From Bradyrhizobium stylosanthis (GTDB lineage Bacteria; Pseudomonadota; Alphaproteobacteria; Rhizobiales; Xanthobacteraceae), in contig NZ_LVEM01000001.1 in NCBI RefSeq assembly GCF_001641335.1, forward strand, positions 1,462,580-1,526,579: 64,000 nucleotides of DNA, given 5' to 3'. Below, in pieces: positions 9,923-19,397 of this stretch (the stretch's first letter is position 1; each line of letters begins with the position of its first letter). The notes beneath the pieces are model-generated. The model made no database searches. It was given only the letters and a program-made list of their open reading frames with translations, and was not told the origin of the DNA. The position numbers and the translations under genes were made by a program.

Positions 9923-10500
9923 GCACCGAGGAAACCCATGGACACGGCAGCACCAGCGCCAGCGCCGAGGTCGCGGCCCGCGTCGAGCGGCGCTGGGCGA
10001 CCATCGCCGTGGTCATCATCGTGATGATGGCCTTGCTCGCGGCATTCGCGGGCATCCATCGCGCGACCATGCCGCAGCCGCGCGTCGAGACCACCGATCC
10101 CTCCCGGATTCACCTGTCCGGCGAGTTCATCGAGAGCAATCTCGGCAGCGTGCTGGAGGCCAACGGCAACGTGACCGTGCGCGCGATCGGCCAGCAATAT
10201 TCCTTCACGCCGGCCTGCATCGTGGTGCCCGTGGACACGCCGATCACGCTGCGCGCCACAAGCGCCGACGTCGTCCACGGCATCCTGGTCCAGGGCACCA
10301 ATATCAACACCATGCTGGTGCCGGGCTACGTCTCCGAGCAGCTGATGCGCTTTGCGAGGACCGGCGACTATCTGATGCCCTGCCAGGAGTTCTGCTCCTT
10401 CGGCCATGAGGGCATGTGGGGCAAGGTCAAGGTGATCGACAAGACCGAATTCGCCAATCGTGCGAAGGGCGGCGGGAGGCTGAGCTGTGTTGGTCAATAG
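9919..10500 (+). CDS. Cytochrome c oxidase subunit II, ba3-like (CuA subunit)
   Basis: A 193-aa subunit with one N-terminal membrane anchor (WATIAVVIIVMMALLAAFAG) and a cupredoxin domain outside the membrane. The CuA ligands are clear: His in DVVHGILVQG, then CQEFCSFGHEGM, with both Cys, Glu, His and Met in the expected spacing. The single anchor rather than two is typical of ba3/B-type oxidases. The start at 9919 overlaps the upstream small gene (ATGA). It is followed by subunit I, whose GTG start lies inside the end of this gene. Confidence 0.94.
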   Translation: MSTEETHGHGSTSASAEVAARVERRWATIAVVIIVMMALLAAFAGIHRATMPQPRVETTDPSRIHLSGEFIESNLGSVLEANGNVTVRAIGQQYSFTPACIVVPVDTPITLRATSADVVHGILVQGTNINTMLVPGYVSEQLMRFARTGDYLMPCQEFCSFGHEGMWGKVKVIDKTEFANRAKGGGRLSCVGQ

Positions 10501-12109
10501 GAAGCTCATCCTCGCCCATTTCTGGCTGGCCTTCGGCGTATTTGGCATCGCGCTGACGCTCGGCGCCTGGCAGATGTTCATCCGGAGCCCGATCGGCACC
10601 TGGCTGTCCAATCCGGAGCTCTACTACCGCTCGCTGACCGCGCACGGCACGGTGATGGGCTACGTCTTCCCGACGCTGGTCGCGATGGGGTTCGGCTATG
10701 CCATCAGCGAGTCCGCGCTGCAGCAGCGCCTGGTCGGTGTGCGCTGGGCCTGGGCCGGATTCTGGCTGATCGTCGCCGGCAGCATCATGGCGGTGATCCC
10801 GATCGCGCTCGGTCGCGCCTCGGTGCTCTACACGTTCTATCCGCCGTTGATCGGCAACGTCTTCTACTATCTCGGCGTCGTGCTGGTCGTGGTCGGCTCC
10901 TGGATTTGGGTCGCGCTGATGTCGATCAATCTGCGCGTCTGGCGGAAGGCCAATCCCGGCGCGGCGGTGCCGCTTGCCATGTTCGCCAATGTCGCGGGCT
11001 CCTATCTGTGGGCCTGGACCGCCGTCGGCGCCGCGCTCGAGCTGCTGCTGCAGATCATTCCGGTTGCGGCCGGATTGAAGGCGACGATCGATGCCGGCCT
11101 CGCGCGCGTCTTCTTCTCTTGGACGCTGCACGCCATCGTCTATTTCTGGCTGATGCCGACCTACATCGCCTATTACACCATCGTGCCACGCGCGATCGGC
11201 GGGCGGGTCTATTCCGACAGCATGGCGCGGATCTCCTTCATCCTGTTCCTGGTGGTGGCGATGCCGATCGGCATGCACCACACCTTCGCCGATCCGCAGG
11301 TCGGCGCCGGCTTCAAATTCATCCACTCGGCCTTCACCGCACTGGTGGCGCTGCCGACGCTGCTGACGGTGTTCACGATCTGCGCCTCGGTCGAGATCGC
11401 GGCGCGGCTGCGCGGTGGCCGCGGCATGTTCGGCTGGATCAAGACCCTGCCCTGGGACAATCCGATGATGCTGGCGCTGGCCTTCTCCTTCGTCATGCTC
11501 GGCTTCGGCGGCGCCGGCGGTCTCATCAACATGAGCTACCAGCTCGACGCCTCGATCCACAACACGCAGTGGATCACCGGCCATTTCCACCTGATCTTCG
11601 GCGGCGCCATCGTGATCATGTATTTCGCGATTGCCTACGACCTGTGGCCGCATTTGACGGGGCGCGAGCTGATCGATCTCCGCCTGATCCGGACCCAGCT
11701 CTGGCTGTGGTTCATCGGCATGATCGTCACGACCTTCCCGTGGCACTGGGTCGGAATCCTCGGCATGCCGCGCCGCATGGCCTATTTCGACTTCGGCGAT
11801 CCCGCTATCGCGCCGCAGGCGCTCTCCGTCACGCTCTCCGCGATCGGCGGCTTCATCCTGCTGACCTCAGGCATCCTGTTCCTGGTCGTCCTCGCCCGCG
11901 GCATGCGCGCGCCTCAGGCCGACGCCGGGCCCTATCGCTTTGCGGTGGCGGTGCATCAGCCCGTGATCGTGCCGGTTGCGCTCAACACCCATGCACTGTG
12001 GGTGGCGCTGATGATCGCGCTGACCCTCACCAATTACGGCTATCCGATCCTGACGCTCGCGCTGACCGAAGGCACGTCGGTGCCGGCCGTCTATGTGGGG
12101 GCGCAGTGA
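10487..12109 (+). CDS. Cytochrome c oxidase subunit I, ba3-like (haem-copper catalytic subunit)
   Basis: Polytopic inner-membrane protein of 540 aa that reduces O2 to water and pumps protons. Haem and copper ligands are visible: His in TAHGTVMGYVF (low-spin haem), His in WTLHAIVYFWLMP (CuB), the GMHHTFADP pair, and HxH in ITGHFHLIFGG. Using AIVYFWLMP instead of the aa3-type PEVY motif points to the B (ba3) class. The GTG start at 10487 is supported by GGGAGG 7 bp upstream and overlaps subunit II by 14 bp. No subunit III gene is present. The stop overlaps the next gene (TGATG context). Confidence 0.95.
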   Translation: MLVNRKLILAHFWLAFGVFGIALTLGAWQMFIRSPIGTWLSNPELYYRSLTAHGTVMGYVFPTLVAMGFGYAISESALQQRLVGVRWAWAGFWLIVAGSIMAVIPIALGRASVLYTFYPPLIGNVFYYLGVVLVVVGSWIWVALMSINLRVWRKANPGAAVPLAMFANVAGSYLWAWTAVGAALELLLQIIPVAAGLKATIDAGLARVFFSWTLHAIVYFWLMPTYIAYYTIVPRAIGGRVYSDSMARISFILFLVVAMPIGMHHTFADPQVGAGFKFIHSAFTALVALPTLLTVFTICASVEIAARLRGGRGMFGWIKTLPWDNPMMLALAFSFVMLGFGGAGGLINMSYQLDASIHNTQWITGHFHLIFGGAIVIMYFAIAYDLWPHLTGRELIDLRLIRTQLWLWFIGMIVTTFPWHWVGILGMPRRMAYFDFGDPAIAPQALSVTLSAIGGFILLTSGILFLVVLARGMRAPQADAGPYRFAVAVHQPVIVPVALNTHALWVALMIALTLTNYGYPILTLALTEGTSVPAVYVGAQ

Positions 12110-12924
12110 TGAGCGCGCGCGACCTCTTCACCTTCAGCAATCCGCATTTTACCCGCGGCGTCGGCATCACCGCTGCGATCCTGGTCGTGACGGCGATCGT
12201 CGGCTTCATCGTGCTGCCGTTCGCCCAGCCCTGGGTCCAGTTCGCCAATGTCTGGGATGCGATCTGCAGTGCCGCCGGCGTGCCGCAGCGCGCGGCGTCC
12301 GTCGCGGCGCCGGCTCAGGACAAGCGTCTGTCCGAGGTCGTGCTGACGTCGAGCACGCTGTCACGTCCGAGCCAAGAGGCGATCGGCCGCGGCGCCACGC
12401 TGGCGCAGCGCTGCGCGATCTGCCACGGCCCGACCGGCGTCAGCCGCGCCGACTCGCCGAACCTCGCCGGTCAATATGCCGCCGTGATCTACAAGGAGCT
12501 GCACGACTTCCGCTCGGGCGCGCGCACCAATGCCGTGATGTCGCCGTTTGCCGTCAATCTGACCGACCAGGAGATCGCCGATCTCTCGAACTACTACGCG
12601 TATCTGCCGCGGCTGCCGGCCTATCACCCGACGCCGCAGCTGCCCAAGCCGAACATCGTGATCTTCGGCGCGCCGATGCGCGGGATCGCGCCGTGCGGCT
12701 CCTGCCATGGCAGCCTCGACAACAAGACCGGCAGTCCGTGGCTCGAAGGCCAGTCCGAAGCCTACATGAAAGCGCAGCTCCAGGCCTTCGCGTCAGGCGA
12801 GCGGCGCAACGACATCAGCCAGCAGATGCGCAACATCGCCCGCGCCATGACGCCGCAGGAGATCGAGCAGGCCGCAGCGTATTACGCCTCGCAGCCGCCG
12901 GATGTGGTGAAGGCGGTGGATTGA
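12109..12924 (+). CDS. Membrane-anchored diheme cytochrome c (c4-type) of the oxidase cluster
   Basis: A 271-aa protein with an N-terminal hydrophobic segment (GITAAILVVTAIVGFIVLPF) that acts as an uncleaved anchor or signal, then two cytochrome c domains with CAICH and CGSCH. The two-domain spacing is that of cytochrome c4. It starts at 12109, sharing a base with the stop of subunit I, so it is translationally coupled and probably the direct electron donor to the oxidase. It is the last gene of the cluster; a palindromic repeat follows. Confidence 0.92.
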   Translation: MSARDLFTFSNPHFTRGVGITAAILVVTAIVGFIVLPFAQPWVQFANVWDAICSAAGVPQRAASVAAPAQDKRLSEVVLTSSTLSRPSQEAIGRGATLAQRCAICHGPTGVSRADSPNLAGQYAAVIYKELHDFRSGARTNAVMSPFAVNLTDQEIADLSNYYAYLPRLPAYHPTPQLPKPNIVIFGAPMRGIAPCGSCHGSLDNKTGSPWLEGQSEAYMKAQLQAFASGERRNDISQQMRNIARAMTPQEIEQAAAYYASQPPDVVKAVD

Positions 12925-12949
12925 GAGGTTGGCACGTCTGTATCTGCAT

Positions 12950-13037
12950 CGTCATTGCGAGGAGCTCTTGCGACGAAGCAATCCAGGCTGCCTCCGCGGA
13001 TGCACTTCTGGATTGCTTCGCTTCGCTCGCAATGACG
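12950..13037. repeat. Palindromic intergenic repeat, family 2 (copy 1)
   Basis: Long hairpin with arms CGTCATTGCGAGGAGC...GAAGCAATCCAG and CTGGATTGCTTCGCTTCGCT...GCAATGACG, between the convergent oxidase cluster and ratA-like gene. A nearly identical copy lies at 26950-27035. Only the central part between the arms differs between the copies. Confidence 0.9.
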
Positions 13038-13065
13038 GCGGATGGAGTGGAATCCGTAGGAAAGC

Positions 13066-13536
13066 CTACGTCGGCGCCAGCTTCGGCCGGCCGTAGATCG
13101 CATCGGCCCGTTTCTCGAACGCCGTCGAGAACCGCGCGAAGGCGGCGTCGAACATCGAGCCCATCAGCATCGCCAGCATGCGGCTCTTGAATTCGTAGGA
13201 CAGGAAGAAGCCGACGTCGCAGACGCCCTCACCCTTGGGCTCGAACGTCCAGCGGTTCTCGAGGTTGCTGAACGGACCTTGCAGATATTCCACCAGGATC
13301 TTCAGATTGGCGCGATCGAGCGTCACGCGGCTGGTGAAGGACTCCTTGACCAGCTTGAACGACACCGTCATGTCCGCGACCAGCACCTCGATGCCGTCGG
13401 GCTTCGCCATGCGCTGGCGCACCTTCAGCGCGCTGCACAGCGGCACGAATTCCGGATAGCGCTCGACGTCGGCGACCAGATCGAACATCTCGGATGCGCT
13501 GTGATCGACACGGCGCTTGCTCGAAAAACGGGGCAT
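13066..13536 (-). CDS. RatA/COQ10 family START-like protein (ubiquinone-binding type)
   Basis: A 156-aa START/polyketide-cyclase-fold protein. The family includes COQ10, which binds ubiquinone and supports respiration, and the E. coli RatA ribosome-association toxin. Conserved features are the N-terminal RRVDHSASEMFDLVADVERYP..FVPLC, the central FEPKGEGVCDVGFFLSYEFKS strand and the C-terminal amphipathic helix with FARFSTAFEKRAD. The length fits. It begins 6 bp after lipA on the same strand, a common pairing in alphaproteobacteria that favours the COQ10-like respiratory role over a toxin. No RatB-like partner is seen. Confidence 0.9.
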   Translation of the reverse strand: MPRFSSKRRVDHSASEMFDLVADVERYPEFVPLCSALKVRQRMAKPDGIEVLVADMTVSFKLVKESFTSRVTLDRANLKILVEYLQGPFSNLENRWTFEPKGEGVCDVGFFLSYEFKSRMLAMLMGSMFDAAFARFSTAFEKRADAIYGRPKLAPT

Positions 13537-13542
13537 ATCTGT

Positions 13543-14499
13543 TCAGCGGGCGCTAGCTGCCCGTGCGGCCTTCAATCTCGCAAAATCCTCTCCGGCATGA
13601 TGCGAGGAGCGGGTGAGCGGGCTCGCCGACACCATCAGGAACCCCTTGGTGTAGGCGACCTTCTCGTAGGACGAAAACTCGTCCGGCGGCACATAGCGCA
13701 TCACCGCGTGATGCTTGCGGGTCGGCTGCAGGTACTGCCCGATGGTCAGGAAGTCGACGTCGGCCGAGCGCAGATCGTCCATCACCTGCTGCACCTCGTG
13801 GCGCTCCTCGCCGAGGCCGACCATGATGCCGGACTTGGTGAAGATGGTGGGGTCGAGTTCCTTGACCCGCTGCAGCAGCCGGATCGAGTGAAAGTAGCGC
13901 GCGCCCGGCCGCACCGTCAGGTAACGCGACGGCACCGTCTCGAGATTGTGGTTGAACACGTCGGGCCTTGCCGCGACCACCACCTCCAGGGCGCCCTCTT
14001 TGCGCAGGAAGTCGGGCGTCAGGATCTCGATCGTGGTCGAGGGACACGCGGCGCGGATGGCGCGGATGGTCTGGGCGAAATGCTCGGCACCGCCGTCGGC
14101 GAGATCGTCGCGGTCGACGGAGGTGATGACGACGTGGGCAAGGCCGAGCTTGGCGACGGCTTCGGCCACGTTCTGCGGCTCGGCGGCATCCAGCGCGTTG
14201 GGGAGCCCGGTCTTGACGTTGCAGAAGGCGCAGGCCCGGGTGCAGGTGTCACCCATGATCATGAAGGTCGCGTGCTTCTTGTCCCAGCACTCGCCGATGT
14301 TCGGGCAACCCGCCTCCTCGCACACCGTATGCAGCCCGTTGGCGCGCACGATGTTGCGGGTGTCGGCATAGCCGCGGGTGTTGGGCGCGCGCACGCGAAT
14401 CCAGTCCGGCTTCGGCGGGGAAGCGGAATCGGGGCGATTCACCTTTTCGGGGTGGCGCGGGCGCAGCGGGTTCGAGATGGTATCGACGATAACGACCAT
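13543..14499 (-). CDS. lipA: Lipoyl synthase LipA
   Basis: Radical-SAM enzyme that inserts two sulfurs into octanoyl groups on E2 and GcvH proteins. It is 318 aa. The auxiliary cluster motif is [12 protein letters not shown] (CX4CX5C) and the SAM cluster is CTRACAFC (CX3CX2C). The conserved C-terminal [10 protein letters not shown] is present, which includes the serine ligand to the auxiliary cluster. The start is the ATG at 14499. It is upstream of and probably cotranscribed with the COQ10-like gene. Confidence 0.97.
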   Translation of the reverse strand: MVVIVDTISNPLRPRHPEKVNRPDSASPPKPDWIRVRAPNTRGYADTRNIVRANGLHTVCEEAGCPNIGECWDKKHATFMIMGDTCTRACAFCNVKTGLPNALDAAEPQNVAEAVAKLGLAHVVITSVDRDDLADGGAEHFAQTIRAIRAACPSTTIEILTPDFLRKEGALEVVVAARPDVFNHNLETVPSRYLTVRPGARYFHSIRLLQRVKELDPTIFTKSGIMVGLGEERHEVQQVMDDLRSADVDFLTIGQYLQPTRKHHAVMRYVPPDEFSSYEKVAYTKGFLMVSASPLTRSSHHAGEDFARLKAARAASAR

Positions 14500-14629
14500 G
14501 GGGTGTCCGGTCTGTTCAGGTCCTACCTAGTCGGTCTGGCCCGGCATCGCAACCCGGCTCGCACCACTTCAGGGAACATGGCAGATATGGGCAATATCCT
14601 GCTCTGTTCTCAGGCGATTCTCACCTCGA

Positions 14630-15232
14630 ATGGCTCCAGTCTCGAAACCTTCCACACCCCGGCTTGGCAAGGCCCTGAAGCGCGCCTTTTTCAACCGCGA
14701 CGTCCGCGAGGTGGCCCGCGACCTGATCGGGGCCACCATGCTGGTCGACGGCGTCGGCGGGATCATCGTCGAGGTCGAGGCCTATCACCATACCGAGCCG
14801 GCGGCGCACTCCTACAACGGTCCGACGCCGCGGAACCAGATCATGTTCGGCCCGCCCGGCTATGCCTATGTCTACCGCTCCTACGGCATCCACTGGTGCG
14901 TCAACTTCGTCTGCGAGGAGGCAGGCTCGGCCAGCGCCGTGCTGATCCGCGCGCTGGAGCCGACCCATGGCCTCGCCGCCATGCGCCGCCGTCGTCATCT
15001 GCAGGAGGTTCACGCGCTCTGCTCGGGCCCAGGCAAGCTGACCGAGGCGCTCGGCATCACCATCGCGCACAACACACTGCCGCTGGACCGCCCGCCGATC
15101 GCGCTGCATGCGCGGACCGAGGATGTGGAGATCGTCGCCGGCATCCGCATCGGAATCACCAAGGCGGTCGAGCTGCCCTGGCGCTATGGCGTCAGGGGCT
15201 CAAAGTTTCTGAGCAAGCCGTTCCCGAAGTGA
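14630..15232 (+). CDS. DNA-3-methyladenine glycosylase, AAG/MPG family
   Basis: Base-excision-repair enzyme removing alkylated purines. It is 200 aa, as usual for bacterial AAG proteins. Motifs are the catalytic Glu region [20 protein letters not shown], then [20 protein letters not shown] and WCVNFVC, and [11 protein letters not shown] near the C-terminal part. The ATG at 14630 is chosen because family similarity begins a few residues later. It is divergent from lipA (130 bp between the starts) and convergent with valS. Confidence 0.95.
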   Translation: MAPVSKPSTPRLGKALKRAFFNRDVREVARDLIGATMLVDGVGGIIVEVEAYHHTEPAAHSYNGPTPRNQIMFGPPGYAYVYRSYGIHWCVNFVCEEAGSASAVLIRALEPTHGLAAMRRRRHLQEVHALCSGPGKLTEALGITIAHNTLPLDRPPIALHARTEDVEIVAGIRIGITKAVELPWRYGVRGSKFLSKPFPK

Positions 15233-15235
15233 CGG

Positions 15236-15274
15236 TCATTCCGGGCCGATGCGCAGCATCGAACCCGGAATGAC
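15236..15274. terminator. Nested inverted repeat between convergent AAG and valS genes
   Basis: Perfect 11-bp arms GTCATTCCGGG (15236-15246) and CCCGGAATGAC (15264-15274) enclose a smaller hairpin CGATGC-GCA-GCATCG. It begins just after the AAG stop and ends just before the valS stop, so it could terminate both transcripts, although no T-run follows. The sequence also looks like a repeated bradyrhizobial intergenic palindrome. Confidence 0.6.
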
Positions 15275-15281
15275 GATAAGA

Positions 15282-18158
15282 TCACGACGCCTGCTTCAGC
15301 CGCTCCATCGCCTCGAGCAGCTTGGCCTTGCGGGCCAGCGCCGCCTCGCGCTTCTCGCGCTCTTCCTCGACGACTTCCTCGGCCGCGTTGGCGACGAACT
15401 TCTCGTTCGCCAGCTTGGATTCGGCGCGCTTGATGTCGGCATCGGCCTTGCCGATCTCCTTGTCGAGGCGCGTGCGCTCGGCCGCGACGTCGATGACGCC
15501 CTTGAGCGGCAAGGCGGCGACCTCGCCGCGCACCAGGAGCTGGACGGCGCCGTCAGGCGCGCGGTCGGCGAACGAGATATCCGACAGCCGCGCCATGCGC
15601 TTGATGACGTCGGTCCAGCGCGGCGCACGCTCTTTCGTCTCGGCGGAGGCGCCCGCGAGCACCAGCGCCGTCAGCGTCGCCGGCGCGATGTTCATCTCCG
15701 CGCGCACCGAACGGATCTGCGTGACGAGGTCGATGACCCAGCCGATCTCGGCTTCAGCCTTGGGATCGGTGAAGTCGGCGTGGTCGAAGATCGGCATGAC
15801 CAGCGCCGGCGAGATCAGCGGATCGGTGGGACCTGCCGCAGCGGCGAGCATCGCGAGCTGCTCCGGCGACGGCTCGGCCGGCTTGAGCGGCCACGGCGCC
15901 AACGCGAGCAGGCCGTCGCGCTTGGCCGTCACCTCCCACAGCTCCTCGGTGATGAAGGGCATGAAGGGGTGCAGCAGCTTGAGGATCTCGTCGCGCGCCC
16001 AGGCGACCATGGCGCGGGTCTCGTCCTTGGCCGGGCTGTCGGGACCGAGCAGCACGGGCTTGGCGAGCTCGACATACCAGTCGCAATAGACGTTCCAGAC
16101 GAACCGGTAGATCGCGCCGGCCGCGTCGTTGAAGCGGTAGGCCTCGATCGCCTCGGTCACCTCGCGCGTGGTGTGCGCGCTCTCATGCGCGATCCAGCGG
16201 TTCAGCGTCTCCTTGGCCTTCGCCGGCTCGAAACCGTCGGGCACGGCACAATGGTTCATCTCGGCGAAGCGCGAGGCGTTCCAGAGCTTGGTCGCGAAAT
16301 TGCGGTAGCCCTCGACACGGCTGGTGGCGAGCTTGATGTCGCGGCCCTGCGCCGCCATCGCGGCCAGCGTGAAGCGCAGCGCGTCCGCGCCGTACTCGTC
16401 GATCAGGTTGAGCGGGTCGATGACGTTGCCCTTCGACTTCGACATCTTGGCGCCCTTCTCGTCGCGGACGAGGGCGTGGATGTAGATGGTCGAGAACGGC
16501 ACCTCCTTCATGAAGTGCAGGCCCATCATCATCATGCGGGCGACCCAGAAGAAGATGATGTCGAAGCCGGTCACCAGCGCGTTGGTCGGATAGTAGCGCT
16601 GCACCTCGGGTGCGTCTTCGGGCCAGCCGAGCGTCGAGAACGGCCACAGCGCCGAGGAGAACCAGGTGTCGAGCACGTCCTCGTCACGCGTGATGAAGCC
16701 CTCGCGCTTGTTGCGGTCGAGCGCCATCTCGCGCCCCTGCTCCGGCGTGATGACCTCCTGCTCGACGTAATAGCCGAGTGCGTGGCTGATCGCCTCCTCC
16801 TCGGTCTCGGCGACGAACACCTTGCCGTCGGGACCGTACCAGGCCGGGATCTGATGGCCCCACCACAGCTGGCGCGAGATGCACCAGGGCTGGATGTTCT
16901 CCATCCACTCGAAATAGGTCTTTTCCCAATTCTTCGGCACGAACGAGGTCTCGCCCGAACGCACCGCCGCGATCGCCGGCTTCGCCATCGTCTTGGCGTC
17001 AACGTACCACTGGTCGGTCAGGTAGGGCTCGATCACGCTGTTGGAGCGGTCGCCGTGCGGCACCATGTGGGTGTGCGGCTCGATCCGCTCGACGAAGCCG
17101 AACGATTCCAGCCGCTCGACGATGCGCTTGCGCGCGACGAAGCGGTCGACCTTGTTGAACTCCTCGGCGAACTGCGAAGCGCCTTCCGGCAGGTCGCGCA
17201 GGTAATCCTCGTTGTCGAGGAGATCGAGGCAGCCTTCCTTGTCGAGCACGCTGATGCGGCGCAGGCCGTGGCGGTTGCCGACCTCGAAGTCGTTGAAGTC
17301 GTGCGCCGGCGTCACCTTGACCGCGCCCGAGCCCTTCTCGGGATCGGAGTAGTCGTCGGCGACGATCTTGATCTTGCGGCCGACCAGCGGCAGGACGACG
17401 TTCTTGCCGATCAGCTTCAGATAGCGCTCGTCCTCGGGATGCACGGCAACGCCGGTGTCGCCGAGCATGGTCTCGGGGCGCGTGGTGGCGACCACGATGA
17501 AGGTCGAGGGATCCTCGGGGTTGAACGTCTTGCCTTCGATCGGATAGCGCAGATACCAGAGATGGCCCTTGACCTCGGTCTGCTGCACCTCGAGATCGGA
17601 GATCGCGGTCAAGAGCTTGGTGTCCCAGTTCACCAGCCGCTTGTCCTTGTAGATCAGGCCGTCGCGGTGCAGCTCGACGAACACCTTGATGACGGCCTTC
17701 GACAAGCCCTCGTCCATGGTGAAGCGCTCACGCGACCAGTCGCAGGACGCACCGAGCCGCTTGAGCTGGTTGATGATGGTGTCGCCGCTCTCGGCCTTCC
17801 ACTGCCAGACGCGCTCGAGAAACTTCTCGCGGCCCATCTCGCGGCGACCCGGCTGCTGGCGCTCCATCAACTGCCGCTCGACCACCATCTGGGTGGCGAT
17901 GCCGGCATGGTCGGTGCCGGGCTGCCACAGCACGTCGCGGCCGCGCATGCGCTCGAAGCGGCAGAGGATGTCCTGGAGCGTGTTGTTGAGGGCATGGCCC
18001 ATGTGCAGCGAGCCCGTCACGTTCGGCGGCGGGATCACGATGGTGAACGGCACTGCGTCGCGGCGGTCGGGACGGCCGGCCTTGAAGGCAAGGCTGTCCT
18101 CCCACACCACGGACATGCGGGCTTCGATATCGGCGGGCTGGTAATTTTTCTCGATCAT
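15282..18158 (-). CDS. valS: Valyl-tRNA synthetase
   Basis: Class I aminoacyl-tRNA synthetase that charges tRNA-Val and edits threonine. It is 958 aa. The HIGH motif appears as PPPNVTGSLHMGHALNN near residue 45, and the KMSKS motif as AKMSKSKGNVIDP near residue 550. The editing domain includes TTRPETMLGDT and the catalytic core has LWWGHQIPAW. The C-terminal coiled coil (about 890-958) carries the ValS tRNA-binding arm (KEIGKADADIKRAESKLAN). The start is the ATG at 18158, with no better upstream site. Confidence 0.98.
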   Translation of the reverse strand: MIEKNYQPADIEARMSVVWEDSLAFKAGRPDRRDAVPFTIVIPPPNVTGSLHMGHALNNTLQDILCRFERMRGRDVLWQPGTDHAGIATQMVVERQLMERQQPGRREMGREKFLERVWQWKAESGDTIINQLKRLGASCDWSRERFTMDEGLSKAVIKVFVELHRDGLIYKDKRLVNWDTKLLTAISDLEVQQTEVKGHLWYLRYPIEGKTFNPEDPSTFIVVATTRPETMLGDTGVAVHPEDERYLKLIGKNVVLPLVGRKIKIVADDYSDPEKGSGAVKVTPAHDFNDFEVGNRHGLRRISVLDKEGCLDLLDNEDYLRDLPEGASQFAEEFNKVDRFVARKRIVERLESFGFVERIEPHTHMVPHGDRSNSVIEPYLTDQWYVDAKTMAKPAIAAVRSGETSFVPKNWEKTYFEWMENIQPWCISRQLWWGHQIPAWYGPDGKVFVAETEEEAISHALGYYVEQEVITPEQGREMALDRNKREGFITRDEDVLDTWFSSALWPFSTLGWPEDAPEVQRYYPTNALVTGFDIIFFWVARMMMMGLHFMKEVPFSTIYIHALVRDEKGAKMSKSKGNVIDPLNLIDEYGADALRFTLAAMAAQGRDIKLATSRVEGYRNFATKLWNASRFAEMNHCAVPDGFEPAKAKETLNRWIAHESAHTTREVTEAIEAYRFNDAAGAIYRFVWNVYCDWYVELAKPVLLGPDSPAKDETRAMVAWARDEILKLLHPFMPFITEELWEVTAKRDGLLALAPWPLKPAEPSPEQLAMLAAAAGPTDPLISPALVMPIFDHADFTDPKAEAEIGWVIDLVTQIRSVRAEMNIAPATLTALVLAGASAETKERAPRWTDVIKRMARLSDISFADRAPDGAVQLLVRGEVAALPLKGVIDVAAERTRLDKEIGKADADIKRAESKLANEKFVANAAEEVVEEEREKREAALARKAKLLEAMERLKQAS

Positions 18159-18312
18159 GGGCTGCTAGAAAGACGCGCAGGCGGGTCAAGTCAACGAAAA
18201 GGTCGACAAAGGGGCAGCGGAAGGCGCCGCGGCAAATCGGCTTCCCGGCCCGTTCGGAACGGGCCAAATCATGATGCTTAAGCGCGGCTTAATGAGGGCC
18301 CTCGCCCGAGGC

Positions 18313-19089
18313 CTACCGGCCGCCGCGCGAGACCCGCTCGATTTCCGCCTTCACGATGCGTTCAACCAGACCCGGAAGGTTGTCGTCGAGCCAGGATTTC
18401 AGCATCGGACGCAGCATCTCCTTGACCAGATCCTCCAGCGTCCGCGCATTGCTGCTCAGCACAGTATGGGCCAGGGAGTTGAAGGCCGATTCGACCGCGG
18501 AGACGGTCGATTGCGCCAGGATCGGCTGTTGCGGCGGCAGCGGCGGGGCATCGAAGTCGACCGGCGCAAAGGATGGTGCCGGGCGCGGCGGCGGCGCCTC
18601 GGCAAATTCGAGGTCGTCCCGCGGCTCGACCTTGCGGAAGCTTGGCGGCGGCGGAGCCGGTGTCGGCACCGGGTCCATCGCCATCTCGTCGGTCAATTCG
18701 AGCACATCGGGTTCTGGCTCCGGCTCCGGTTCCGGAGCACGCATCTCGGGTGCCGGCGTCGCCGCGTCGAGCCCGGCGAGCAGCGCGTCGATATCGTCCT
18801 GGTTGTTCGGTCCGGCATCCGCTGCGGGCGCCGGAGGCGGCGGCGCGGGAGCCGGCTTTGCGGCCGGCGGTGGCGCGGGCTTCTCGGCGGCAGGTTTTGC
18901 GGGGGCGACCTTGGAGGGCGGAATGTCGTTCATGGCCTGCGGCTTGGGTGGCGCAGCGGGGGCTGCAGCCTTCTCGGGCTTCGCAGCTTCAGCCGGCGGC
19001 GGCTTCGCCTCATCGTCGGCAATGATGCGCCGGATCGAGGCCAGAATCTCCTCCATCGAGGGTTCTGTGACCTTTGCAGGCTGCGTCAT
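18313..19089 (-). CDS. PopZ-like polar organizing protein (DUF2497)
   Basis: A 258-aa protein with the PopZ layout. The conserved N-terminal helix is SMEEILASIRRIIADDE. A long Pro/Ala/Glu-rich disordered linker follows (about residues 30-175), then conserved C-terminal oligomerisation helices with LEDLVKEMLRPMLKSWLDDN and LPGLVERIVKAEIERVSRG. PopZ forms polymeric networks at cell poles and tethers the centromere complex. The ATG at 19089 is preferred to a GTG 12 bp upstream because GGAG is well placed for it. It is encoded between tolC and valS on the same strand, as in related genomes. Confidence 0.88.
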   Translation of the reverse strand: MTQPAKVTEPSMEEILASIRRIIADDEAKPPPAEAAKPEKAAAPAAPPKPQAMNDIPPSKVAPAKPAAEKPAPPPAAKPAPAPPPPAPAADAGPNNQDDIDALLAGLDAATPAPEMRAPEPEPEPEPDVLELTDEMAMDPVPTPAPPPPSFRKVEPRDDLEFAEAPPPRPAPSFAPVDFDAPPLPPQQPILAQSTVSAVESAFNSLAHTVLSSNARTLEDLVKEMLRPMLKSWLDDNLPGLVERIVKAEIERVSRGGR

Positions 19090-19397
19090 CTCCGACTCCA
19101 CATCATCATCAACGCCCTCGCATGCGTTGTTTTACACCAAGCACGACAGGATTGGCCGGTTCCGCAACGAACGCCCCGACATTTTCGTCGCGGCAGCCCG
19201 ACTTGTCCCCAGATCACGGCTCAACGTGCGGCGGTGCGCCCCTGCCCTCGGCACTCAAGCTTTACGCACACGACATCGAATGCGGAGCGAATCGATCCGC
19301 ATCATCTTGGCAAGGCTATGTCAGGGGTTTTGATGATTGCAAGCAAAGCACCGATCGGCCTTCGCTGTTTGCGAGGCCGACCGGATCACTACGGGAC
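19090..19397. other. Gene-less gap between tolC and popZ-like gene
   Basis: About 308 bp without a supported gene. It should contain the popZ-like promoter on the minus strand and the tolC transcript end. I saw no strong T-run terminator and no obvious TTAA-N7-TTAA CtrA box. Confidence 0.5.
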
